Positions 20,100-30,818 of a DNA stretch of 64,000 nucleotides are shown piece by piece. Each line of letters opens with the position of its first letter. The first letter of the stretch is position 1. Both the position numbers and the translations under genes were made by a program. The notes beneath the pieces were generated by a model, which was not told the origin of the DNA, ran no database searches, and saw only the letters and a program-made list of their open reading frames with translations. Source of the DNA: Shinisaurus crocodilurus (Eukaryota > Chordata > Lepidosauria > Squamata > Shinisauridae); contig JAHFWL010000058.1 of the NCBI GenBank assembly GCA_021292165.1, forward strand, positions 434,001 to 498,000. Direction: 5' to 3'.

Positions 20100-20692
20100 A
20101 TTTGGACAGCTGCCCTGTTTAAAGATAAAAGAATCCTAAGGAGGGAGAGCACCCAGGGGTCTTGGGGGTTTGCCCATCTGCAGCCCACGGAGGAGGCACA
20201 CACAGACAGCTCCCCTGGTCACAGTCTTCCCCACTAGGGTGGGATCGATTGTATTTCTATTTAAGTTATAGTAATGGGGGCTGCTTGCCGGCGGAAGGTT
20301 CCTAGCACTACCAATTAGAAGGCATGGCACACATTGGCACAGCTCGTCCGTCTTTTTCTCCGTAATGGATTTTCTGTGGTAAAAAAAAAAAAAAGATGGA
20401 AGGAGCAGTGGGAAAACACAGGAGAGTTGTGAGTGGGAGACAATATAATCTGTAGGGCATAGAAGAACCCTTTAAAATTCTGTGAATGAGGCAGGGCCAT
20501 GGCATGATAAAAGCCTCCTCTGGGAGCACCCTCTGTTCAAATTTGCATCTGTATATATACATACATACATACATACATATATATATATGTGTGCATAAAA
20601 TGTGCATATGCTCATCTGTGTCTTCTTTTGCTCCTTTTTTCTGGTGATGCATTTCCTCTTTTGGGGTGATGTATAAGCAGCCTCCCTAGACT
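20100..20692 (+). mobile_element. family A element with unidentified insert
   Basis: A sequence runs to 20277 (cacagtcttccccactaggg, tatttctatttaagttatag) and resumes at 20535 (caaatttgcatctgtatat, ggtgatgcatttcctctttt). The 257 bp between (20278-20534) contain a poly-A of 14 and no family I recognise. A TA/CATA microsatellite sits at 20551-20591. Confidence 0.6.
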
Positions 20693-20869
20693 ATGAGCTC
20701 CAAGATGAACTAATGGTTGGATTCAGCAGCTTCTTGCTCAAAGGGGGGCGTGCAAGCAGGAGACTGGACAGCACCCCCCTTCCGATTTGGCAACTGTGCA
20801 CCACCAGCTGAACACAAAGCTGAGTGCACATTTGGCTGGCTGTACGAAACTGCCACATTCAGAGCTGCT

Positions 20870-21170
20870 CAAATTTATACATCTAATAAACAGTAAGCAA
20901 TGTATATTGCATGCCGTCTTCTAAACTAGCAAACGCAGTAAAAATATTAATTTTAAGAAATCATAGGAATCAGTGTGTTCTCCTGGGTCATATAAAGTCT
21001 CTGCTTATTTGTAAATCAACATGTTTTAATGGTTTTATTAGCCAATTAGCATGCATTTTAGTTTAGAGAAAAGTCTGAAGTACAAATGAGAAACTTGATT
21101 TAAATCCGCGATTTAAATCAGCCTTTTCTCTTGGTGATTTAAGCCATGATTTAATCACTCTGTAAGCGCA
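20870..21170. mobile_element. GATTTAAATC-motif element fragment
   Basis: Repeated gatttaaatc and gatttaa motifs cluster at 21095-21150, a pattern I associate with a sauropsid DNA-transposon repeat. The boundaries are uncertain. Confidence 0.35.
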
Positions 21171-21310
21171 TAGATAAATGCAGAACATTTACCAGATGTC
21201 TTGTATTTTCCAGATATAATTTCCAAATATCCCAGAGCCACAAAATAAAAACCACTGTTCCACATGGTCTCTTACTTTTGGAAACTGACTCCTGGCTGGG
21301 GAATAACTAG

Positions 21311-21717
21311 AGGCCAAACTACACGTGACATTAACCACGTGTTCAAACAAGTGCACATAACCTGGCTTCATTTTTTATTTTTTGAGAAAAAGCAGCGGTG
21401 GCAGGGCCCCGATTCTGAATGTGCTCCTGATCTAGATTGGGGCCATGCACAATTTTTTATGCTGAGAATTGCCCCCCTTCACGGCTGCTATTTGGCCCTG
21501 AAAGTGTTTTTTGCAGTAAACACTTCGGGGGCGGGGACGACGACAAAAAGCTGCCAGCAGGGAGTGATTTTCATCAGAAAACCTGTGCAGGACCCTGATC
21601 TGGACTGGGAGCACATTCAGGATTGGAGCTTTCTCCAAAACGGAAGCAGCCAGGTTAAGAGCTCTTGCTTAAGCAGGTGACTGACTTAATGTCATGTGTC
21701 ATTTCTCATTTGGCCCT
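21311..21717. mobile_element. family G element, copy 1
   Basis: It begins aggccaaactacacgtgaca and ends ..tgtcatttctcatttggccct, so the ends are inverted repeats. Internal 'cctgatctagattgggg' and 'cctgatctggactggga' are shared with 44915-45672. No coding frame or clear TSD. Confidence 0.55.
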
Positions 21718-21853
21718 AAATGTCATGATGAAGGCGTGTTCCGCCCACAGGCCTTTACGATTTATCAAAGAACACACCTATGACCTGTGGGCAGTTAAGA
21801 GCTCTACCCCGGAAGGAGAAGGGACTTCATCATTTGCAGATGTCTCTATAAAC

Positions 21854-21983
21854 CAGGGCTCTCCAACCTTGGGTCCCCAGATGTTGCTGGCCTACAGCTC
21901 CCAGCATACCCAGCCAGCATGGCTAATGGATTCTGGGAGCTGTAGTCCAGCAACATCTGGGGACCCAAGGTTGGAGAGCCCTG
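21854..21983. mobile_element. palindromic MITE with perfect 8-bp TSD
   Basis: Ends cagggctctccaaccttggg and ggttggagagccctg fold back over most of the 130 bp. Flanks are ctataaac at 21846-21853 and 21984-21991. Confidence 0.9.
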
Positions 21984-22624
21984 CTATAAACCCTTCCTGT
22001 CTACACAGCCATTTTCACTTTCATGATGACACCCTCAACCTGCTAAGAGTCCTTAAAATAACATACCACCTGTGTCACACCATTATATCAAAATCACTGC
22101 TCCCTGATCTCTTTGCCTCTTCACACTCCCTGTTCCTTCTTAGAGTGGCTGTGTATCCTACTTTAAAGTTTTCTGTTTGAAGAGCTGTCCAGTCCAAGTT
22201 CGGTTTAAAGATTAAGAACCGTATATTAAAAAGGGAGAGCAAACAGGGGCCTGAAAGTTGCCCATACACAGTGAGCCCCTGGGAACCAGGTAAGCAGCTC
22301 ACCTGGGACTTCTCTACACATGAGGCATTTATTGTGTTCTTGTGATTCCGCACCCACAGTAGTTTGCGGGTACTTTACACGCCGTTGTCATCCTCCAGGG
22401 CCTCTCCTGTGTTTTCTAGCCATTTCCGTGGCTTTTTTTAGAATGAGGAAAATAAGCTATTAAGGGGCTAGCCCGCTGTGAAGCCCTACAAAATGGTCAT
22501 GTATTTTTGCAATTCCACTATACCATAGCACCACTTTGTGCTTATGTAAAATGGAACATATAGAAAGGCAGAGAGAAAGAGAAAACCCTGGGGGGGGGGA
22601 ACACGTGTAAAGGAGTTGAATACA

Positions 22625-22960
22625 GGCCTGTGGCTCACGCTGGCTCAGCTTGTCTGAGCGTGGAAAGCTAAGCAGGGTCAAGCCTGGTTATTACTTGGAT
22701 GGGAGCAGGACCGGTGCAAGGCAGTTTGGTGCCCTAGGCAAGATCAGATATTTAGCGCCCCCCCTTCCCACTTGAGAGCGCTGTATTTTTTTCCAAGGCG
22801 TTTCTGGCACCCCCTTTAGCCCTGCGCCCTAGGCAGCTGCCTAGTTGGCCTAATAGTAGCACCGGCCCTGGATGGGAGACCCCTCCTCTAGTTTCCTGCA
22901 TTGAGCAGCGGGTTGGACTCGATGGCCTTGTAGGCCCCTTCCAGCTCTATGATCTATGAA
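22625..22960 (+). mobile_element. 5S-CR1 SINE inside family B
   Basis: The 5S-like head (gaaagctaagcagggtca, ttacttggatgggag) is cut by a MITE and resumes with gatgggagacccc, then the CR1-like tail (ggttggactcgatggccttg, tatgatctatgaa). Confidence 0.88.
22707..22870. mobile_element. hAT MITE inside the SINE, perfect TSD
   Basis: Ends caggaccggtgc and gcaccggccctg. Flanks are gatgggag at 22699-22706 and 22871-22878. The duplicated 8-mer is the SINE's own 5S box-C sequence, which proves the insertion is younger than the SINE. Confidence 0.92.
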
Positions 22961-23218
22961 ATCTTAATCCCGCAAAGAATCTGGAAGCAGAAGCCTCTGT
23001 AAAGTGGCAGGTTAAAAGCCTCGCGTAGAAAATCCCCTGGTCACAGTCTTCCCCACTAAGGTGAGATGTCTTGTATTTCTGTTAGTTCATAGTAATTAAT
23101 TCCAAATTTGCATCTCTTTATATAAATCAGCATATGCACATTTTATGCAAACCTCTGCTCTCTTTTTGGGTGATACATTATTTCCTCTTTTTTGGAACTG
23201 CCGAAAAACAATGGCCAC

Positions 23219-23394
23219 TCTATTACAGCTCCCAAACTCAAATGAAGATCTCCCCTAATGAAAACTTGCCAGCCACAGTAACCTCATGCCCTCAAGCCAA
23301 ACTCTCTGCCCCACTTTGCCACAGCCTAACCTATCCTCATTTGCATAACTCCCCCACCTCAGAGCCTTCAAATTGTAACATTAAAAAATATATA
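23219..23394. other. low-copy DNA
   Basis: No repeat recognised. Confidence 0.4.
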
Positions 23395-23845
23395 CAGTAA
23401 TACCTTGGATTGCAAGCATAATTTGTTCCGTAAACATGCTTGTAATCCAAAGCACTTGTATATCAAAGCGAAATTCCCCATAAGAAATTTGTACACATAT
23501 TTTTAATTTACCGTATTTTTCCGTCTATAAGATGCCCCCATGTATAAGACGCCCCCACTGGGCAGTTTCGCAACCACGCGGTTCTCTCCTCTGCTTACTT
23601 CCGTGTATAAGACGACCCTCAATTTTTAGTCTAACGATTTTAGGAAAAAGTATAGTCTTATACATGGAAAAATACTGTAAGCTGCAATAAAGAATGATAG
23701 TGTAAAGTCTTCATTTTTCTTGACCATACTGCACTACTTGTACTGCAAGACGTCGCTTGTTTATCAAGTTAAAATTTATTTTTAAAATGTGCTTGTCTTG
23801 CAAAACACTTGCGGACCAAGTTACTTGCAATCCAAGGTTTTACTG
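23395..23845. mobile_element. Tigger/pogo-like DNA element with nested MITE
   Basis: Inverted termini CAGTAATACCTTGGATTGCA and TGCAATCCAAGGTTTTACTG with TA on both sides fit a Tc1/mariner-superfamily Tigger-like element. A second element sits inside. A fragment of the same family lies at 55618-55728. Confidence 0.78.
23511..23677. mobile_element. nested TA-flanked MITE
   Basis: Termini ccgtatttttcc and ggaaaaatactg are inverted repeats, extended by tataagac/gtcttata-type arms. It is flanked by TA at 23509-23510 and 23678-23679 and lies wholly inside the Tigger-like element. Confidence 0.7.
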
Positions 23846-23847
23846 TA

Positions 23848-24602
23848 TATACATTTAGAATTTGTGGCAACAGCAGCTGCCCAGAAAACAGGTGCATGTG
23901 GGTTGTGGGAGGGAAGGTGAAAATTATCATAGTGCCCCACATCTAATGTTGGTGGCCTCCTTCCTCGGCGCCCCAATAGCATCCCTGAAAACCCAATGCT
24001 AACTATTAGGTTGCAAAACTTTGCCAACCAGGTAGCAGAGAAGTTTGAGGTGCAGGGAAAAGTTTCCTCTTCGTTTTCGCTAATCTTCACCGCAGCCAGA
24101 TGCTTGTAGGGCGGGCAGCACCGGGGAGCTTTGATTTGCTCGATCGTTGGCCCAGCAGATGAGGGAAGAGACGGGGCAGATGGAAAAAGTGGGGTGAGTG
24201 AGTTTGCTCTGTGTGTGTGTGTGTGTGTGTGTGTAAAGCCTTATCTTGCTAATCTATCAACCCCTCCAGCATTAGTAACATGACCATTTCTTTAGTCCCA
24301 CTTCATTTCCCCCCCTCCTGAATGACCTCTGACAAAATGGGGAAAATGATATGAGTACCTAAGAATTGCTTGGCTGGGCCTGGGCCCCACCAGCGGTCTA
24401 TCCAGCTCAGCACTCCCTCTTCTGAAAAGTAGCCCGACAGATGCCACAGAGAAGGGCTGCTGTTAATTCCCAGCATCTGCCCGTCCAAATCACTCCCTTC
24501 CCGGCCTTCTCAACAAGACAAATGTTTACAGGGTGTTTTTTTTTTTTTAAAGGGTTGAGCAAGGTTCCTGTGCTGGGAATCATGACTTCTTTCAAACCAG
24601 TT
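23848..24602. other. low-copy DNA with (GT)n
   Basis: A (GT)n microsatellite is at 24211-24234. No gene or repeat terminus recognised. Confidence 0.45.
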
Positions 24603-24702
24603 TCGGCTGCAGTCCTGTCCTGTGCATGCTTGCCTGGGGGTAAGTTGCATTGAACTCAACGGGACTTACTTCTGAGTAAACATGCATAGGATTGTGCTGT
24701 TA
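24603..24702. mobile_element. family M short element
   Basis: Shares ttgaactcaacgggactta and gagtaaacatgcataggatt with other M copies. Confidence 0.5.
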
Positions 24703-25588
24703 GATTTGCAGTGAAGACACGACCTCTGGAGGTGGTGCATTTGGGCTATATCAGCCAGTAGCTTGCAACGCTCCTGATGAGACCCTCTCCTCTATATAGT
24801 TGACCTTTATTTTCGCCCCCTCTTAATCCAGGGCAGAGTCAACGGCTTTTGGACACAACTGTCCTATTTTTGCAGCCCAACTATAATTATCTTGGCAACC
24901 TGATGCCGGTTGCTTTGGCTTGGTTTGCAGCTCTGTTTTACTAAGGTTTTTAATTTCCTCTTCTCTCCCATTTTTTGGAGTGTCTTTTTTTTTTTTTTTT
25001 TTTTTTTTTTTGCAATTTCATCTCTTTGTTGTTCTTCCCAAAGCTCCTGAATTACTCAGGTTCCAGGTCGGCTGCTCTGCCCCAGCTGGACAGGTCTAAT
25101 AATCTCTCCGCAGTGTCAGAATTCTCCCACAGATTGAAAGGTTTGGGGTTGTGGTGGGTTTTTTTCTTTTTATTGCCCAAATTCTGTCCTCTGAGTTGAT
25201 CCCTTGGCAAGTTCACTTTCAGCCCCATGTGTTTCTGCTTAGGAGAAATTTGGCATCCAGGATCCATGCTTCCCGCTCTCCTCCTGGTGAGAAATGCTGA
25301 ATGCAGAGTGTCAGAAATGTGTGGATTCAGGCTGATTCCCACCCCATTTCCCTTTTCCAGAGACGGGGGTGGGGTAGGGGAAATAAACCACTAGTGCCAA
25401 AAACCTAATTTCCCGGAGGAAGCTGAGAAATATTTAGAAGCCTGTCCAAAAATCAATTAAAAAACAAAAACAAACAGCCAGTTTTAATGGCTGTGTTTGC
25501 AGATTCCATCAAAAGAAACTGTTTCAAAAGCCTGGGTGGTTTTGGAAAGGGATGCATAAGGAGGGCACACTTCCACTACAAGCTGAAG
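24703..25588. other. low-copy DNA with poly-T
   Basis: A T-run of about 27 lies at 24985-25011. No other feature recognised. Confidence 0.45.
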
Positions 25589-25765
25589 TTGGTTGCAACT
25601 CTGTGCATGTTTACTCAGAGGTAAGTCCATTGGGTTCAATGGGGCTGACTCCCAAGGAAGAATGCATAGAGGATTAAGCAACCTAAGGCTGCAATCCGAC
25701 ACACACTTGCCTGAGTCAGTTCCCTTGACTACAGGGGGACTTGATCCTGAGTAAACATGCAGAGG
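25589..25765. mobile_element. two adjacent family M copies
   Basis: 'gcatgtttactcagaggtaa', 'gggttcaatgggg', then 'ggctgcaatccgacacacac' and 'gatcctgagtaaacatgc' indicate two diverged copies side by side. Confidence 0.5.
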
Positions 25766-26221
25766 CTTATCCCGTTTAAAACCCGACTTGACACATGCCT
25801 CTTAACGTGCGTTTTTGCCCCTCTCTCTTCCTGTTGGTGTACGTATGTGAAAGGCACATACAGTTTTAAATGCAGGTATATCATCAGGATTTTAAATCGA
25901 TTGACGGCCATGCAAGAACATGGGTCTACAACTGCATCTCACCCTTTCTGTGATATTTCTGTCACACAGGAACAGAAGTGTTTATCGGATGATATATATT
26001 TTTTTTTAGTCCTCTCCCCAGTGATTTTTGCATAGAGTTCAACAAGTTTGGGAAGGTCTTTAAAAAACAACAACACAAAAACCTTTTAAACCTCCCTTTC
26101 CTGTATGGAATGGTATCTTTTGGTCACAATTAACAGGGAAAGAAGAGAGAAGGAAGGTAGAGGAGCCCTGATTCTGATTCAAACTCCTTTTCTTTTCTTG
26201 GGTTAAAGTAAGAGTCAGAGG
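25766..26221. other. low-copy DNA, nothing recognised
   Basis: No repeat terminus or exon signature. Confidence 0.4.
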
Positions 26222-26243
26222 TAGGATGGTCATGTGTCCTATG

Positions 26244-26389
26244 CAGTGCTTTTTTTCTGGAGAAAAGGGTACCGGAACTCTTGGATTACATTTCCTCGGG
26301 AGTAGATGGCGATTAAATTGCAATGCAATTAATAGAAGAAAAGGTGCTGGAACTCAGTTCCGGTGAGTTCCACCAGAAAAAATGCCCTG
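26244..26389. mobile_element. hAT MITE with perfect 8-bp TSD
   Basis: Ends CAGTGCTTTTTTTCTGG and CCAGAAAAAATGCCCTG; flanks gtcctatg at 26236-26243 and 26390-26397. Interior ccggaactc/gagttccaccag arms are inverted. Confidence 0.9.
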
Positions 26390-26610
26390 GTCCTATGTTA
26401 CTTTATAGAGGTCGGTTCTTTGTTTGAAGGGCTGCCCAGTCCAAGTCTAGTTGAAAGATAAAGAACCCTAAGAAGGGAGAGCCTTGAGGTTGCCCATCTA
26501 CAGTGAGCACCTGGACCACAGACTGAGCAGCCAGGAACACGGGTCACCTGGTCACAGTCTTCCCCACTATGGGGAAAGACATAGAGTGGAGAAGACTGAC
26601 CAGGTGAACC

Positions 26611-26779
26611 ATATTTATTTATTTATTACATAATTATATCCCACCTTTCTTCCATCGTGGAACTCAAGGTGGCTACATGCAGTTCCCAGGTGGTCTCCCC
26701 TCCAAGCACTGACCAGACACAGACCTGCTCAGCTTCAGCATGGTGGCTGCCTCATGCGCCTTCAGACCATGCCCTGGGA
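26611..26779 (-). mobile_element. 5S-derived SINE with L2-like tail
   Basis: On the minus strand it reads tgaagctgagcaggtctgtg, tggtcagtgcttggagggga and gaccacctgggaactgc, which tracks the 3' half of 5S rRNA (AAGCTAAGCAGGG .. TTGGATGGGAGACCGCCTGG). The tail is gccaccttgagttcc .. ggtgggatataa .. (aaat)n, an L2-type end. This differs from the CR1-tailed 5S SINEs elsewhere in the window. Confidence 0.75.
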
Positions 26780-26993
26780 CCCATGTGCTTGTTCAGTCTG
26801 CTGTCCGGGTGCTCATTGTCAATGGGCAACTTCAAGGCCCCTGGCTGCTCCTCCCTCCTTAGGGTTCTTTATCTTTAAACTGGAATGGGACAGGACAACC
26901 CTTCGAACAGAGGAGCCCTTAAATAGAGGGCTGTCCTCTATCAGCGGTTGAAATAGAGGACTGTCCAATGTAAAGTAGGACACATGGCCACCC

Positions 26994-28385
26994 TAAACTT
27001 CCTTCTCGCACATACAATCCCAAGGGACCCTAGGCCTTCTAGCTTTCCAAGGAAGGCTAAGAAAATATGGCAGAGAATTGTCAATACCTTCACAGAACTA
27101 CAGTTCCCAGAACTGCTTGGAGGGAAGAAGATGTGACAAATCAATCTTGTTCGTAAGTCTGATAGGATTCCTGAAAACATCTGACTGGCCATTGTTGGAA
27201 ACAAAATTCTGGACTATTAGAGGGACCTTGGGTCTGATCCAGAAAAGGGCTATTATGTGTGAGTGTGTGTGTATGTGTGTCCTTTCTGATTGCCAGAGAA
27301 GAGAACAGGATTAGCACTGGACTTTCTACCTCCTACTAATGGAGACCATCCAATCTGTCTGCTTTTCGCTAGTATGTCATTTAGGGTGCTATGAGAGAAT
27401 GTATGGTCATCAGTTATGAAACCATGGTGTCCTGTGCATTCGTGATACTCAGTATTACTGCTCCAGTAGAAAAAGTATCCAGACTTCACTTTATACTCAC
27501 AGGAACAAACCTACCACTTCAATGACTACGAGAGAGAAAGAGTCTTGGACAGGCTCTGAAACCAGGCTCCAAACCACACATTTCCATAAACATGTTTAAC
27601 ACATTGTTAAACTGGCCACATTTATTTTGCAGTCTAAGTAGTTGCAGGGCCTTGATCCGGTATGTGCTTTTCACCTGGATCAGGCCCCGTGGCAGTTTCC
27701 TGCTAAAAATCCCCTTCAGCAGCAAGGCTGTTTCTGCCAGGCTGTTGCCAAGAGAGGCAAGGGCTTCCTAGCTATAGGAGGTGGCTTCCAAGAGAAGTAG
27801 GAATGGGTGACACTGTCAGTTTTGCTTTCTCTCACCTTCAATTTTTAAAATTAAATCTCAAGTTTTATCTCTCCTGAATATGAAGCACATTTTCAAATTT
27901 TGGTAAATGCTTATCCAAAATGAAACGAAACTAAATTCTCCCCCAACTACGCCAGCCAAATTCAATCGGTACAGATATTCCCAGCATGGAGAGGACCGTG
28001 GCTGCTAAAGAGGAGGAGCCTGTTAGAAAAAAGGGCGGCAACTCTTAATTCAGCACCACAAACAGGGCCGGATACACAGAAATTCAAACCCAGATTCTTA
28101 AGAGCTAAGCACTCAAAGCCCAGGGCTTCCTGCTTTTGAATTTTTAAAATCTCAAGTTCTTTTTGTCCTGGAGATGAGAACTTTGTGGATTGTGGTAAAT
28201 TCTTATCAAAAAATAAAATGAAACAAAATTCTCACTCTCCCCTACCAAAAAGTCATGAGTCTTGAGGTCTGGCACCTCTCTTTTGAGAAACCCAAAACCA
28301 GTTCTTTGCATATCAGACAGATAGGATCTTTCCCTAAGTTTGGGAGCCTAGTCTTGAACCAGCTGCCCTACTCTTTGTCTAGGCT
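26994..28385. other. low-copy DNA, nothing recognised
   Basis: About 1.4 kb with short GT-rich tract at 27257-27285 and no recognisable element or exon. Confidence 0.45.
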
Positions 28386-28524
28386 AGCCTTCCGCAACCT
28401 GATGTCCTCCAGAGGTTTTGGACCATGACCCCCAGCATTCCTGACTACTGGCCATGCCGGTTGGGGCTGATGGGAAGTCACGGTCCCAAACACCTAGAGG
28501 GCACCAGGCTGGGGAAGGTTGATG
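28386..28524. mobile_element. palindromic hAT-type MITE
   Basis: 'agccttccgcaacctgatg' start, 'gcaccaggctggggaaggtt' end, with agcattcctgactactggcc in the loop. Same group as 14210 and 30260. Confidence 0.65.
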
Positions 28525-29147
28525 CAGGCCTCTGAAGAATCCACTCAGATACTAAACACCACGCACCCCCAGCCCAGTCGAGAGAAATCCGAGCCACTAA
28601 TTGGTGGAAACTTGGGGCACAGGGGGGGGAAACTCTTCCCATTGCCATGTGATGGATGAAAGGTGGCGGTGTGGCCCTGGGAACAAAGGAGCCTTTGAAG
28701 AGGCTGTGTGGAGGCTTGCAAATTAATGTCTCTTTTCTCCCCCCCCCTTCTCACCCCAAACCATCTCTGTTGCCCGTGACAGGAATGGAAAAGGCCTGAC
28801 AGAGTTACCTTTCTGAATGGCCGACTTTCTCTCCCTTCTGCTGGCGTGCAATCTGGCACTCCTTAGCAGAAAAACGAATCCAGATGCCCTACACTGCAAT
28901 TTTGTTCATTGATCCCCGAGGATCACAGCTCCCTTTCTCTCTCCCTCTCTGTCGCCAAATCTGACTGCTTTCCAGCTACTTCCCCCTAGTTGCTGTCTGT
29001 TGTGTTGCCCCCCCACCCCCTATTTGCCTCTGATCCCCCCCCCCCATTTCTAAAGCTGTTTCTGCATGCCAGCCACTTCTCATGGATTGCTTTATCTGCA
29101 TTTCACCGTCTTGTTTCACTCGCCCCTTGTTGCTTTGTAGGGTGAAC
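28525..29147. other. low-copy DNA, nothing recognised
   Basis: C-runs at 28740 and 29035. No feature recognised. Confidence 0.4.
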
Positions 29148-29269
29148 TTAGATTCATAGATTTCATAGATCATAGAGCTAGAAGGGGCCTACAAGGCCGC
29201 CATCGAGTCCAACCCCCTGTTCAATGCAGGAAACTAGAGGAGGGGTCTCCCATCCAAGTAACAACCAGG
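29148..29269 (-). mobile_element. 5S-CR1 SINE, 5'-truncated
   Basis: The CR1-like tail (ttcatagatttcatagatca) and box-C part (ggtctcccatccaagtaaca) are present; the rest of the 5S head is lost at ccaggc. Confidence 0.75.
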
Positions 29270-29270
29270 C

Positions 29271-29580
29271 CTGGCCATCCATGTGTCCTCTTTGAAGGGC
29301 TGCCAGAAGATCGCCCTCTGTGTGAAAGCATCCTGTTTGAAAGACTGTCCTGTGTGCTAATTCTGGTCGAAAAATAATCACAAGGGAGAGCGAATGGGCC
29401 CCAGATATTACCCATCATCTGTTAGCACCTAGACAGTTTTACTGAGCAGACACACTATGGTGAGATGTGTTGTATTTCTACTTAAATCATAGTTTCTGAA
29501 TTTGCAGCTACACATATAAATTGGCATTTGTAAAATGTATGCAAATCTGTGTCCTCTTTTGGGGATGCATAAGTGGCCAC
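29271..29580 (+). mobile_element. family A element, near full length
   Basis: From ctggccatccatgtgtcctc to ggatgcataagtggccac, with the pyrimidine/purine left half and the AT-rich right half (tacacatataaattggcat) uninterrupted. About 310 bp, so it gives the basic family length. Confidence 0.72.
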
Positions 29581-30259
29581 GTTGTGTGTATCTGCTGACT
29601 CCACCTGGAAATTCCTAGTCAATCCCACCTGAAAGAATACAAAAAGGCACCCACCTCTCTGAATTAAAACACAATCAGATTTGTTGTTGTTGTTGTTGTT
29701 GTTGAGCAGGATCAAGATATTGTGCCTGCACATTTATTCCAAGTGCCCTCATCCTGCACATTTATTCCAGGCTGGCTCAGTGCCACCGATAGGGCTCTTT
29801 TGCTGTCACTCGCCGTCTGTTATCTGCATGGCCCCATAACAAAAAAAAGGTGCACATGAATTCTTCCTTATTATACGAGGTGCTTCTGCAGCCTGCCACC
29901 TTCTCCCATCTCCACATCCCTTGCGATATTAATGTTGGTTGTTCAGGACTTCCAGCTTACCTTCTGCCTTTTCTTGTTTCTAGCCATTCTTTATTTCATG
30001 AACAGTGGTTTTGTTGTCCCCATTTTGGGGGGAGGGGGCTGCTGTTCGCACGCATGTTCAGCCTCCTGTGCCCGCTTTAGTATTACCCCTGCGGACTCTG
30101 TGGCCATGTTCTCTCTTGAGCTACAAGGGAGAACTTGAGGAGGTGGAACCCCGCCCAAGATAGCCCCATGAGGGCCAAGAGCTTGCTCAGTGGGTGCTGA
30201 ATGGTGAGTGTCTGTTGGGGAGAGGGTGGAAAATGGGTGGGAAAGGGAATAGGACAGAG
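29581..30259. other. low-copy DNA with (TTG)n
   Basis: A (TTG)n microsatellite lies at 29681-29704. No other feature recognised. Confidence 0.45.
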
Positions 30260-30405
30260 CAGCCATCCCGAACCTAGTGCCCTCCACATGTGCCGGTCTA
30301 CAACTCCCCATCATCCCTGACCAGCATGGCCAATTGGCTGTGCTGGCGGGCGATGACGGATGCTGTAGTCCAACACATCTGGCAGGCACCAGGTTGGGGA
30401 AGGCT
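30260..30405. mobile_element. palindromic hAT-type MITE
   Basis: Starts cagccatcccgaacctagtg and ends ccaggttggggaaggctg; flanks ggacagag and gaacagaa match at 6 of 8 positions. Confidence 0.72.
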
Positions 30406-30580
30406 GGAACAGAATATCCCAGAGGAGGGCTGGCCGGCTGGCTGGCTGGCCTGAACAGGGCACCCCAAATTGATGCCTTTTGTTGCAGGTCCCATTTGTG
30501 AAGTTGATTGGCAGGAGCAGGAGGTTCAACATCAGGCCTGTTCAGACCTTAGGACAGGGCTCTCCAACCTTGGGTCCCCA

Positions 30581-30762
30581 GGCCTGTGGCTCACGCTGGC
30601 TCAGCAGCTTGTCTGAGTGTGGAAAGCTAAGCAGGGTCAGGCCTGGTTATTACATACTTGGATGGGAGACCCCTCCTCTAGTTTCCTGCATTGAGTGTGG
30701 GGTTGGGCTCAATGGCCTTGTAGGCTCCTTCCAACTCTATGATCTATGAAATCTATGAAATC
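30581..30762 (+). mobile_element. 5S-CR1 SINE (inside the MITE, first)
   Basis: Head gcctgtggctcacgctggct and gaaagctaagcagggtcagg (5S box A region), cttggatgggagacccc (box C), then ggttgggctcaatggccttg and a (atctatgaa)n end. Confidence 0.9.
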
Positions 30763-30818
30763 TCCACCCTTTCTCTCTTTTTTCTTCTATGCTATACAAG
30801 CTCATCCCATACAATACA

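Larger units (their letters stand above)
22307..23035 (+). mobile_element. family B element, copy 3, inside family A
   Basis: Termini gacttctctaca and tagaaaatcc with cctgg on both sides (22302-22306, 23036-23040). It is itself broken after 'aaggagttgaata' by a 5S-derived SINE and resumes with atcttaatcccgcaaag. Confidence 0.8.
22143..23218 (+). mobile_element. family A element hosting a nest
   Basis: The first part (22143-22306) reads gtatcctactttaaag, ttaaagattaagaaccgtat, cagtgagcccctgg. The second part (23036-23218) continues with ctggtcacagtcttccccac and the AT-rich half to atggccac. The intervening 729 bp are a B element. Confidence 0.75.
26222..26993. mobile_element. inverted pair of family A elements
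   Basis: Left arm 26222-26572 runs in plus orientation (ggtcatgtgtcct .. cacagtcttccccactatgg). Right arm 26583-26993 runs in minus orientation (gtggagaagactgaccaggt .. gacacatggccaccct). The arms meet head-to-head near 26575. The left arm carries a MITE and the right arm a SINE. Confidence 0.7.

Noticed and set aside
24985..25011. Processed pseudogene poly-A (reverse)
   Set aside because: A poly-T run alone; the adjacent sequence shows no transcript-like body.
30581..30762. Functional 5S rRNA gene
   Set aside because: Only part of 5S is present, with a SINE tail and many dispersed copies. It is a SINE, not an rRNA gene.
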